From: Mesorhizobium sp. B2-4-3
GTDB lineage: Bacteria; Pseudomonadota; Alphaproteobacteria; Rhizobiales; Rhizobiaceae
DNA length: 64,000 bases
Direction of reading: 5' to 3'
Assembly (NCBI RefSeq): GCF_006442815.1
Contig: NZ_VFVL01000024.1
Span: forward strand, 1-64,000
Shown: piece by piece, positions 23,439 to 30,613 of the stretch
How the letters are laid out: every line of letters begins with the position of its first letter
Position numbering within the stretch: position 1 is the stretch's first letter
Notes under the pieces: generated by a model
What the model saw: the letters and a program-made list of their open reading frames with translations, nothing else
The model's database searches: none
What the model was told of the DNA's origin: nothing
Translations under genes and position numbers: made by a program

Positions 23439-23708
23439 ATGCGTGTGACCACCAAGGGGCAAGTCACAATCCCAAAACAAATAAGGGACCACTTGGGCAT
23501 AGGCCCGGGTTCGGAGGTCCAGTTCGTGGCTACGGACGAGGGCGCCCAGCTTGTCGCCGTCAACGAAAACATTTCGGAGGAGGAGGCTGCCCGCAAATTC
23601 AAGGAGGTCCTCGACAAGATGGAGGGGACGCTGGATTTGGGCGGCATGACGACGGACGAATATATGGAGTGGTTGAGGGGACCACGTGAAAATCTCGACG
23701 TTGATTGA
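23439..23708 (+). CDS. AbrB/MazE-type antitoxin
   Basis: An 89-residue antitoxin. Residues 1-45 form the swapped-hairpin AbrB/SpoVT DNA-binding domain, opening RVTTKGQVTIPKQIRDHLGI and followed by GPGSEVQFVATDEG. The acidic C-terminus (EEEAARKFKEVLDKMEGTLD) would wrap the toxin. Start ATG at 23439 follows GGAGG within the palindrome. Its stop overlaps the PIN toxin start by 23 bases, a coupling typical of antitoxin-toxin pairs. It lies between ruvC and ruvA. Confidence 0.9.
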   Translation: MRVTTKGQVTIPKQIRDHLGIGPGSEVQFVATDEGAQLVAVNENISEEEAARKFKEVLDKMEGTLDLGGMTTDEYMEWLRGPRENLDVD

Positions 23709-24105
23709 CACAAACGTGCTCATTGATGTCTGGGGTCCGGCCGGGCCGCTGACGGAATGGTCCTCGTCCGCGATTGTCTCCTGCCGACGCGATGGCGCAT
23801 TGGTCATCAACAGCATTGTCTGGTCCGAGCTTGCGCCTCTGGTCGCTTCCGAAGCAATGCTGAGGAAAGCAGTCGAGAGACTTGAAATGGATCGCGAGTT
23901 CTTGCCCTGGGAGGCCGCATTCTTGGCCGGGGTGGCACATTCCCGCTATCGGCGTGCCGGCGGCGTTCGAGAGCGGACCTTGCCGGATTTTTTCATTGGC
24001 GCTCATGCGGCCGTTGCCGGTCACCGCCTGTTGACGCGCGACGCTCCTCGCTATCGCAGCTATTTCCCCGACCTCGACATCGTCTCTCCGGAAACGCATC
24101 CATGA
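23686..24105 (+). CDS. PIN-domain ribonuclease toxin (VapC-like)
   Basis: A 139-residue PIN-domain toxin. All four metal-binding acidic residues are present: Asp8 in LIDTNVLIDVW, Glu48 in SIVWSELAPL, Asp101 in RTLPDFFIGAHA and Asp119 in LLTRDAPRY, so it should be an active RNA-cleaving enzyme; the target RNA is unknown. GTG start with GAGGGG five bases upstream. It overlaps the antitoxin by 23 bases and ends 10 bases before ruvA, so it is inside the ruv transcription unit. Confidence 0.9.
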   Translation: MKISTLIDTNVLIDVWGPAGPLTEWSSSAIVSCRRDGALVINSIVWSELAPLVASEAMLRKAVERLEMDREFLPWEAAFLAGVAHSRYRRAGGVRERTLPDFFIGAHAAVAGHRLLTRDAPRYRSYFPDLDIVSPETHP

Positions 24106-24115
24106 AGGCCAGGCC

Positions 24116-24736
24116 ATGATCGGCAAACTGAAAGGCACGCTGGACGAGATCGACGAGGATAGCTGCGTCGTCGACGTGCATGGCGTCGGCTACGTCGTCC
24201 ATTGCTCGGTGCGCACGCTTGCCGCGCTGCCGCCCCCTGGCGAGGCGGTGGTTCTGTTCATCGAGACCTATGTGCGCGAGGACATGATCCGGCTCTACGG
24301 CTTCCAGACCGGGCTGGAGCGCGAGTGGTTCCGGCTTTTGATGAACAATGTGCAGGGCGTCGGCGCCAAGGTGGCGCTGGCCATCCTATCGACGCTGGCG
24401 CCGGCCGAGCTCGCCAACGCGATCGCTTTGCGCGACATCGCCATGGTTTCTCGCGCGCCCGGCGTCGGCAAGAAGGTGGCCGAGCGCATCGTCACCGAAT
24501 TGCGCACCAAGGCGCCTGCCTATGCGGGCGCGGCCAGCGGCACGATCGGCCTCAAGCAAGAGCTCGGCGAAGGCGTCGCGGCGGCACCGATCACCGACGC
24601 GGTCTCGGCGCTGGTCAATCTCGGCTATTCGCGCGACATCGCCGCGAACGCGGTTGCGGCTGCGCTGAAATCGGCCGGCGAGGGCGCGGATGCGTCCAAG
24701 CTGATCCGCTTCGGCCTTAAGGAACTGGCGCGGTGA
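24116..24736 (+). CDS. ruvA: Holliday junction branch migration protein RuvA
   Basis: A 206-residue junction-binding protein. The N-terminal OB-like domain opens MIGKLKGTLDEIDEDSCVVDVHGVGY, followed by the helix-hairpin-helix region NVQGVGAKVALAILSTL and APGVGKKVAERIVTEL, and a C-terminal RuvB-contacting domain ending ALVNLGYSRDIAANAV. AAGG lies seven bases before the ATG. It follows the PIN toxin by 10 bases and overlaps the second antitoxin by 4. Confidence 0.97.
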   Translation: MIGKLKGTLDEIDEDSCVVDVHGVGYVVHCSVRTLAALPPPGEAVVLFIETYVREDMIRLYGFQTGLEREWFRLLMNNVQGVGAKVALAILSTLAPAELANAIALRDIAMVSRAPGVGKKVAERIVTELRTKAPAYAGAASGTIGLKQELGEGVAAAPITDAVSALVNLGYSRDIAANAVAAALKSAGEGADASKLIRFGLKELAR

Positions 24737-25017
24737 CATTTGCCCGAAATAGGAATATGGGCGCGGATGCCAATCTGACTTCCAGGGGGCAGATGACGAT
24801 TCCAAAGCATGTTCGCGACGCGCTGTCGCTCAAGGCTGGCGACAGGGTTGCCTTGACGGTCATGGACGGCCGTCTGATCGGTACGCCGCGCAATCTTGAA
24901 TTCGCTGACCTTGCTGGGTTTCTGGGCGATCCGTTCGGCGGTCCGGCCACGCTGGAAGAAGTCGATGCTGCAGTAAGGGACGCGGTTGGCCGTCCGCGCA
25001 AAGAGGGCGCGACATGA
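24733..25017 (+). CDS. Orphan AbrB-type antitoxin between ruvA and ruvB
   Basis: A 94-residue protein with an AbrB/SpoVT domain (NLTSRGQMTIPKHVRDALSL and KAGDRVALTVMDGRL) and a C-terminal tail FADLAGFLGDPFGGPATLEE of the VapB type. It has no adjacent toxin: ruvB follows with a 4-base overlap. GTG at 24733 overlaps the ruvA stop; ATG at 24757 is an alternative that fits the domain start. Only 35% or so of its residues look like those of the first antitoxin by eye. It could be a remnant of a lost pair or an extra regulator. Confidence 0.82.
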   Translation: MTFARNRNMGADANLTSRGQMTIPKHVRDALSLKAGDRVALTVMDGRLIGTPRNLEFADLAGFLGDPFGGPATLEEVDAAVRDAVGRPRKEGAT

Positions 25018-26051
25018 ACCTTTCGCCCCGCCTCATTGCCCCCGACAAGCGCGGTGAGGATGCCGACCAGACCTTGCGGCCGCAGTCGCTCGACGAGTTC
25101 GTCGGCCAGGCAGCGGTGCGCGCCAATCTCAAGGTCTTCGTCGATGCCGCCAAGGGCCGCGGCGAGGCGCTCGACCATGTGCTGTTCGTAGGGCCGCCTG
25201 GGCTCGGCAAGACGACGCTGGCGCAGATCATGGCGCGCGAGCTCGGCGTCAATTTCCGCTCGACCTCGGGTCCGGTCATCGCCAAGGCGGGCGATCTGGC
25301 GGCGCTGCTCACCAATCTCGAGGAGCGCGACGTGCTCTTCATCGACGAGATCCATCGGCTCAATCCGGCGGTGGAGGAAATCCTCTATCCGGCCATGGAG
25401 GATTTCCAGCTCGACCTGATCATCGGCGAGGGGCCGGCGGCGCGCTCGGTCAAGATCGACCTTGCCCGTTTCACGCTGGTCGCGGCGACGACCCGGCTTG
25501 GACTCCTGACCAATCCGCTGCGCGATCGTTTCGGCATTCCCGTCCGGCTCAATTTCTATACGGTCGAGGAGTTGGAGCAGATCGTGCGGCGTGGCGCCCG
25601 GATTCTCTCGATGCCGCTCGGCGACGATGGCGCGCTGGAGATCGCGCGCCGCGCGCGCGGCACGCCGCGCATCGCCGGCCGGCTGCTGCGCCGGGTGCGC
25701 GATTTCGCCAGCGTCGCGGGGGACGGCCATGTCGACAGGAAGATCGCCGACGAGGCGCTGACAAGGCTGGAGGTCGACGCGCTCGGCCTCGATGCGCTCG
25801 ACCGCCGCTATCTGTCGATGATCGCGCGCAATTTCGGCGGCGGCCCGGTCGGCATCGAGACGATCGCTGCCGGGCTCTCCGAGCCGCGCGACGCCATCGA
25901 GGACATCATCGAGCCCTATCTCATCCAGCAGGGTTTCATCCAGCGCACGCCGCGCGGCCGCGTGCTGACCGCCAATGCCTGGCGCCATCTCGGGCTCGAC
26001 CCGCCGAAGGATATCGCCCAGCAGCAGATCAGCCTGTTCCAGGAAGAGTAA
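25014..26051 (+). CDS. ruvB: Holliday junction DNA helicase RuvB
   Basis: A 345-residue AAA+ motor that moves junctions with RuvA. Features: RPQSLDEFVGQAAVRANLKV opening, Walker A GPPGLGKTT (near residues 60-68), Walker B VLFIDEIHRLNPAVEE, sensor I LVAATTRLGLLTNPLRDRFG and the C-terminal winged-helix domain with GFIQRTPRGRVLTANAW. It starts inside the stop codon of the second antitoxin (ATGA), giving tight coupling. Confidence 0.97.
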   Translation: MNLSPRLIAPDKRGEDADQTLRPQSLDEFVGQAAVRANLKVFVDAAKGRGEALDHVLFVGPPGLGKTTLAQIMARELGVNFRSTSGPVIAKAGDLAALLTNLEERDVLFIDEIHRLNPAVEEILYPAMEDFQLDLIIGEGPAARSVKIDLARFTLVAATTRLGLLTNPLRDRFGIPVRLNFYTVEELEQIVRRGARILSMPLGDDGALEIARRARGTPRIAGRLLRRVRDFASVAGDGHVDRKIADEALTRLEVDALGLDALDRRYLSMIARNFGGGPVGIETIAAGLSEPRDAIEDIIEPYLIQQGFIQRTPRGRVLTANAWRHLGLDPPKDIAQQQISLFQEE

Positions 26052-26184
26052 CGCATATTTGTTCGCCGTTTGGCCGTGTAACGGCCCGTCTGCGCAGAAT
26101 CTGCTCGCCTTGACCTAGCTGAGGGCGCAATTGCCGCCTTTAAGGCAGCTTCCTGATAGAATCCCAAGGGGCTTGGGCCGATCC

Positions 26185-27087
26185 ATGATCACCAGACGTG
26201 GTTTCCTGCGCCTTGTCGGCGGCTCGGCCTTCAGCCTGGTGTCGCTTGGCGCTTATGCCGTCGGCATCGAGCCGATGCTGCTGACCCACGTGAAGCGCTA
26301 CACGCTGACGCCGCCGCACTGGCCGGCCGGACTCAAGTTGCGCGTCGTGGCGCTGGCCGACATCCATGCCTGCCGGCCCTGGATGACGCCGGAACGGATC
26401 GCGGCACTTGCCGAGGAGGCCAATGCGCTGCAGCCGGACGTCATCGTCATGCTTGGCGATTACCCCGCAGGAACCCGCATGGTGACCGGCTGGGTGAACG
26501 CGTCGGAATGGGCGTCCGCGCTGGCCGGGCTCAAGGCGCCGCTCGGCGTGTGGTCTATCCTCGGCAATCACGACTGGTGGGAGGATCGCTCGGCGCAAGC
26601 GGCCGGGGCCGGGCCGACCATTTCCCGCAAGGCGCTGGAGGCCGTCGGCATTCCGGTGCTGGAGAACGACGTCGTGCGCCTGGAAAAGGACGGGCAGGGT
26701 TTTTGGATCGCCGGCCTGGCCGACCAGATCGCCCTGTTGCCGGACAAGGCCAAGGGCCGCAGGGGGCTCACCGGCCTCGACGACCTTCCCGGCACGCTGG
26801 CCAAGGTTGGCGATACGGCTCCCATAATCCTGCTCGCGCATGAGCCGGATATTTTTCCGAAAGTGCCCTGGAGGGTTTCGCTGACGCTGTCCGGTCACAC
26901 GCATGGCGGACAGGTGCGGCTGTTCGGCTATTCGCCGGTGGTGCCTTCCGCCTACGGCAACCGCTATGCCTATGGCCATGTCGTCGAGAACGACCGCAAC
27001 CTGATCGTCTCAGGCGGGCTGGGCTTCAGCATCGCGCCGATACGTTTCGGGGTGCGGCCGGAGATCCTGCAGATCGATCTCGGCTAG
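26185..27087 (+). CDS. Metallophosphoesterase, Tat-type N-terminus
   Basis: A 300-residue calcineurin-like phosphoesterase. Metal motifs are ALADIHACRPW, VIVMLGDYPAG, ILGNHDWWED, LLAHEPD and LSGHTHGGQV. The N-terminus TRRGFLRLVGGSAFSLVSLG looks like a twin-arginine signal or membrane anchor. Relatives (YaeI/YkuE type) hydrolyse UDP-diacylglucosamine or other phosphodiesters at the inner membrane. The ATG at 26185 places the twin arginines at residues 4-5; the frame extends to 26131 without a better start. Confidence 0.88.
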   Translation: MITRRGFLRLVGGSAFSLVSLGAYAVGIEPMLLTHVKRYTLTPPHWPAGLKLRVVALADIHACRPWMTPERIAALAEEANALQPDVIVMLGDYPAGTRMVTGWVNASEWASALAGLKAPLGVWSILGNHDWWEDRSAQAAGAGPTISRKALEAVGIPVLENDVVRLEKDGQGFWIAGLADQIALLPDKAKGRRGLTGLDDLPGTLAKVGDTAPIILLAHEPDIFPKVPWRVSLTLSGHTHGGQVRLFGYSPVVPSAYGNRYAYGHVVENDRNLIVSGGLGFSIAPIRFGVRPEILQIDLG

Positions 27088-27097
27088 CTCCACAGCA

Positions 27098-27165
27098 CAG
27101 GGATTTTGACCGGTCGGCTCTGTTTGCGTTGGCAGGCGGCATGCCTTGGAGATTGGCCGAAATGG
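27098..27165. repeat. Fragment of the modular repeat, inverted
   Basis: About 68 bases in reverse orientation match the right end of the repeat at 44690-44745 and begin with the same CAGGGATTTTGA as its left end. The middle is missing, as if the two ends were joined by deletion. It lies between the phosphoesterase and the GH5 gene. Confidence 0.7.
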
Positions 27166-27168
27166 GGC

Positions 27169-28419
27169 TCACCGCAGCGACCTGATCATATCCATCACGT
27201 CCGGCTCCGCCTTCTCGCCGTCGAAGGCGTCGACGACGCCGAAGGCGCCGCCATAGTTCCACACCGACCAGGAAAAGCCATGCGCCTCGGCGCGGGCGAT
27301 CATGTCGCGCACATAGGCCGCGCGGTAGGCGGCCGGCATGACGAAGCCGTTGCCGTATTCCTGGCGGATCATGCCGAATTCGCCGAGCGTGATATCCTGC
27401 GGCTTGACGCCGTTTGCCTTCGCCCAGGCGCCGACCGTCGCGAACGGCGCGTCCATCACGCCAGGCAGCTTTTCGGGGCTGTCCATCGTCGCCACCTGCT
27501 CGTCGAGATAGGCGAGCAAGCCGCTCCGTCGCGCCCAGGGCGCCTCGGCCTTGATCCGGTCGCGGATCGTGTCCAGCGTCATGTCCAGCTGCGCCTTCGG
27601 AACGGCCGTCAGCGGGTAGGGCAGGCCGGTGACATAGGGGATGAAGTCGCCGGCCCAGCTTGCGCCCTGATGCGTCAGAAGAAACGGATCGTAGGAGTGG
27701 AAGGTCCAGATGACGTTGTCATCGGCGATCGTCCTGGGATCGATTTTGGCCAGCGACTCCGCGTTCGAATAGCAGCCGCCGCTCAGCACCAGCGTGAGCC
27801 GGGTGGCGGAGGCGCGCGCGGCGGCGAACAAGCGCTTCTGCAGGTCGGGCCAAAGATTGGTGCCGCTCGCGTCGCAATCGGCCAGCGGCTCGTTCATCAA
27901 TTCCAGCGCGACAAGCTTCGGATCCTCCTTGGCCAGCGTCCGCGCCATCTTGCGCACCAATTCGGCATAGGCATCGAAGACGGCCGGGTCATGCATCACC
28001 TCGCTCATGCCGATCTTGCGATTGCCGCCGGCGGGGATCAGATGCAGGTCGACGATCACCTTGAGGCCGGCGCGGTTGATCATGCGCGCCGAGTCCAGCA
28101 CGCTGGCATAGAGGTCGTCGCGAAGGGCCGCGGTCTGGTCCGAGAGAAAGGGCGCGGGATCGACCGGCATGCGCAGGAAGTCGAGGCCTGCATCCTTGAG
28201 CGCCTTGAGGTCGTCCTCCTTGAGGAATTTGCGCCACTCCGGATAGGGCAGGATCGCCTGGCGGTCGCCCCATTTGTCCTCGGCCAGCCAGGTCACCCAC
28301 TGGTCGAGATTGAGGCCGCGTTTCATCGAGAAGGTCGCCGCTCCGGCGGGCAACGCCAAAGCGGCAAACGCAAGCAGCGCCGCCATCAAGGTCTTGATCA
28401 TCGTGCCCAACAATGCCAT
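27169..28419 (-). CDS. Secreted GH5 glycoside hydrolase (cellulase family)
   Basis: A protein of about 416 residues with a signal peptide (TLMAALLAFAALALPAGAA). The GH5 barrel shows KRGLNLDQWVTWL, LDFLRMPVDPAPFLSD, VIVDLHLIPAGGN, the acid/base loop VALELMNEPLADCD (NEP) and the nucleophile strand ITLGEFGMIRQEYG. It would cut beta-1,4-glucans or related polymers outside the cell. Start is uncertain between ATG 28419 (after GGGAACGGG) and ATG 28401; the frame extends to 28485. It is divergent from ybgC across a repeat. Confidence 0.87.
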   Translation of the reverse strand: MALLGTMIKTLMAALLAFAALALPAGAATFSMKRGLNLDQWVTWLAEDKWGDRQAILPYPEWRKFLKEDDLKALKDAGLDFLRMPVDPAPFLSDQTAALRDDLYASVLDSARMINRAGLKVIVDLHLIPAGGNRKIGMSEVMHDPAVFDAYAELVRKMARTLAKEDPKLVALELMNEPLADCDASGTNLWPDLQKRLFAAARASATRLTLVLSGGCYSNAESLAKIDPRTIADDNVIWTFHSYDPFLLTHQGASWAGDFIPYVTGLPYPLTAVPKAQLDMTLDTIRDRIKAEAPWARRSGLLAYLDEQVATMDSPEKLPGVMDAPFATVGAWAKANGVKPQDITLGEFGMIRQEYGNGFVMPAAYRAAYVRDMIARAEAHGFSWSVWNYGGAFGVVDAFDGEKAEPDVMDMIRSLR

Positions 28420-28439
28420 CCCGTTCCCGCGCGAAAACA

Positions 28440-28489
28440 GTGCGTGTCGCCCGAAAGTGCGCAGCGGTTTTTGGGACAACGACACGCAC
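28440..28489. repeat. Dispersed palindromic repeat, copy 1
   Basis: Arms GTGCGTGTCG (28440-28449) and CGACACGCAC (28480-28489) enclose an AGTGCGCAGCGG-containing core. A close relative is at 39442-39488. From memory, this type is common in Mesorhizobium genomes. Confidence 0.8.
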
Positions 28490-28500
28490 AGAAAAAATGC

Positions 28501-28520
28501 CTAAAGCCCGAGGGCTTTAG
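28501..28520. other. Perfect 20-bp palindrome before ybgC
   Basis: CTAAAGCCC, GA, GGGCTTTAG: a nearly loop-free dyad 31 bases before the ybgC start. It could be an operator or a minor hairpin; no T-run follows on either strand. Confidence 0.5.
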
Positions 28521-28551
28521 GTGCCTGTTCGGGCCTGAAAAGGAAAGCGCG

Positions 28552-29022
28552 ATGGACGATCATGGTGAATCGGCGGCGCTGAGCGCCGGGCTTTCCGGCG
28601 CGCTGACGGATTTCGGCCATCGGCTGATGGCCCGGGTCTACTATGCCGACACCGATTTCTCCGGCGTCGTCTATCATGCGCGCTATCTCGAATTCCTCGA
28701 ACGCGGGCGCTCCGACTATCTGCGGCTGACCGGCGTCCATCACACCGAGCTTCTGGACGGCAAGCATGGCGAGCGTATCGTCTGGGTAGTGCGGCGCATG
28801 GAGATCGACTTCCGTTCGCCGGCGCGCATGGACGATATCCTGACCATCGACACGCGCACCGACGATATTTCCGGCGCCCGCATCTTCATGGGCCAGCAAT
28901 TGAAGCGCGGCGGCGATGTGCTGGTCGAGGCCAAGGTCGAAGCGGCGATCGTCGGCGAAAGCGGCCGGCCAAAGCGTTTCCCGAAGGAGTGGATCGCCGC
29001 CTTCATGCCTCGGGCAAGCTGA
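28552..29022 (+). CDS. ybgC: Acyl-CoA thioesterase YbgC, Tol-Pal cluster
   Basis: A 156-residue hot-dog fold thioesterase. The catalytic motif YADTDFSGVVYHARYLEFLERGR is split here as YADTDFSGVVYH and ARYLEFLERGRSDYL. It hydrolyses acyl-CoA or acyl-ACP and in many bacteria opens the tol-pal operon. AGGA lies seven bases before ATG 28552; the frame is open far upstream but only this part matches the family. tolQ begins 405 bases later, across a repeat, so a separate tolQ promoter is likely. Confidence 0.93.
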   Translation: MDDHGESAALSAGLSGALTDFGHRLMARVYYADTDFSGVVYHARYLEFLERGRSDYLRLTGVHHTELLDGKHGERIVWVVRRMEIDFRSPARMDDILTIDTRTDDISGARIFMGQQLKRGGDVLVEAKVEAAIVGESGRPKRFPKEWIAAFMPRAS

Positions 29023-29148
29023 TATTCAGGTGAGGCTGGCCTGCGAACGGCGGCTTCCTGCGCTTCCGGTGCTCACGTACTTAATGTACGCTCCGCTCCG
29101 GTTCTCGTAAGCCACCATTCTCGGCTCAGCCTGACCTGAATCTCAGCT
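29017..29148. repeat. Inverted-repeat element, copy 1, overlapping ybgC stop
   Basis: 22-bp ends (29017-29038 and 29127-29148) match at 20 of 22 positions in inverted orientation. The interior includes CGTAC-TTAAT-GTACG. A second copy is at 42150-42279. Its left end supplies the ybgC stop codon. The remaining 279 bases to tolQ hold no gene. Confidence 0.88.
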
Positions 29149-29427
29149 TGCCCTGCGTCGCGTCTCGCCGGCCGCCGCCCCCAGCCATGCGCGGCAATGC
29201 GCCGCGCCTGATGTCCTAACCCATCCTTAACCATAACGGTTCATGAAGGAATTGGCGAAGATTGGCGCAATCCGTGCGCCTTCCTTTCACCAATATTTGC
29301 CTCGAAAAGGCCGCGGAACGGTGCATTCGGGGCTTATCCCGCAAGCTTCACGCTTCGCGCGATCGGACCAAAGGGATGCCATGGGCCAGCCGCCAGCGAT
29401 GCCCGGATAATCTTAAGGACTTAAGTC

Positions 29428-30138
29428 ATGGAAAACATCGCACTCGCCGATCCGGCAGCGCATTTATCGATCTGGGCGCTGTTCATGCAGGCCGGCTGGG
29501 TGGTCAAGCTGGTCATGATCGGCTTGCTCTGCGCCTCGATCTGGACCTGGGCCATCATCATCGACAAGCTCGTCGCCTATAGCCGGATGAAGTTGGCGCT
29601 GAACCGCTTCGAGCAGATCTTCTGGTCCGGGCAATCGCTTGAAGAACTCTATCGGACGCTGGCCGACCGCAAGACCACCGGCATGGGCGCGATCTTCGTC
29701 GCCGCCATGCGCGAATGGAAGAAGAGTTTCGAAAAGGGCGCGAAATCGGCGCTGGCGCTGCAGACCCGCATCGACAAGGCGATGGACCTGGCGCTGACGC
29801 GCGAAATGGAGAAGCTGGAGGGTCGCCTCGGCTTCCTCGCCACCACCGGCTCGGCCGCACCCTTCATCGGGCTGTTCGGCACCGTCATCGGCATCATGAC
29901 GTCGTTCCAGGCGATCGCCGCCTCGAAGAACACCAGCCTCTCGGTTGTGGCGCCGGGTATCGCCGAGGCTCTGCTGGCGACCGCGATCGGCCTGCTCGCG
30001 GCCATTCCCGCGGTCATCGCCTACAACAAGCTGTCATCGGACGCGAACAAACTCGGCGTGCGCATGGAAGGGTTCGCGGACGAGTTCTCCGCCATACTCT
30101 CGCGCCAAATCGATGAAAAAGTAGCGCAGAAGACCTGA
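29428..30138 (+). CDS. tolQ: Tol-Pal system proton channel protein TolQ
   Basis: A 236-residue inner-membrane protein with three membrane helices: residues about 22-45, 137-158 (TGSAAPFIGLFGTVIGIMTS) and 172-195 (GIAEALLATAIGLLAAIPAV). With TolR it forms the proton channel that energises TolA. AAGGA precedes the ATG. It opens the tolQ-tolR-tolA-tolB run, with tolR 9 bases downstream. The structured 5' region may add regulation, but nothing specific was seen. Confidence 0.96.
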   Translation: MENIALADPAAHLSIWALFMQAGWVVKLVMIGLLCASIWTWAIIIDKLVAYSRMKLALNRFEQIFWSGQSLEELYRTLADRKTTGMGAIFVAAMREWKKSFEKGAKSALALQTRIDKAMDLALTREMEKLEGRLGFLATTGSAAPFIGLFGTVIGIMTSFQAIAASKNTSLSVVAPGIAEALLATAIGLLAAIPAVIAYNKLSSDANKLGVRMEGFADEFSAILSRQIDEKVAQKT

Positions 30139-30147
30139 GGAACGATC

Positions 30148-30606
30148 ATGGGGATGTCTGCAGGCGCAGGTGGCATGGGGCGAGGCGGGCGCGGCCATAG
30201 GCGGCGTGGCCGTCACCATGCCCTGATATCCGAAATCAACGTCACGCCGATGGTCGACGTGATGCTGGTGCTGTTGATCATCTTCATGGTCGCGGCGCCG
30301 CTGCTCACCGTCGGGGTTCCGATCGACCTGCCGGACACGCAGGCCAAGGCGATGAATGTCGACACGCAGCCGATCACCGTTTCGATCGACGCCGCGGGCA
30401 AGATTTTCCTGCAGGAGACCGAGATTCCGATCGAGGAACTGGTAGCCAAGCTGCAGGCGATTTCCAAGACCGGCTATGACGAGCGCATCTTCATCCGCGG
30501 CGACAAGTCGACCGACTATGGCACGGCGATGAAGGTTATGGCTCGCATTTCAGCGGCCGGCTACAAGAATATCGGCCTGGTCTCGCTGCAGGAACAGGAT
30601 CAGTAG
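30148..30606 (+). CDS. tolR: Tol-Pal system protein TolR
   Basis: A 152-residue single-span protein. After a Gly/Arg-rich cytosolic tail (about 25 residues) comes EINVTPMVDVMLVLLIIFMV, whose membrane aspartate takes part in proton flow. The periplasmic domain shows VSIDAAGKIFLQETEIPIEE and a conserved GDKSTDYGTAMKVMARISAA. It lies 9 bases after tolQ and 7 bases before tolA. Confidence 0.96.
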   Translation: MGMSAGAGGMGRGGRGHRRRGRHHALISEINVTPMVDVMLVLLIIFMVAAPLLTVGVPIDLPDTQAKAMNVDTQPITVSIDAAGKIFLQETEIPIEELVAKLQAISKTGYDERIFIRGDKSTDYGTAMKVMARISAAGYKNIGLVSLQEQDQ

Positions 30607-30613
30607 ACGCCAG

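Noticed and set aside
27106..29022. Open frame of 638 codons covering the GH5 gene on the opposite strand and ybgC
   Set aside because: Only the last 156 codons match a family (YbgC) and have a ribosome site; the rest mirrors the GH5 gene, as is usual in high-GC DNA.
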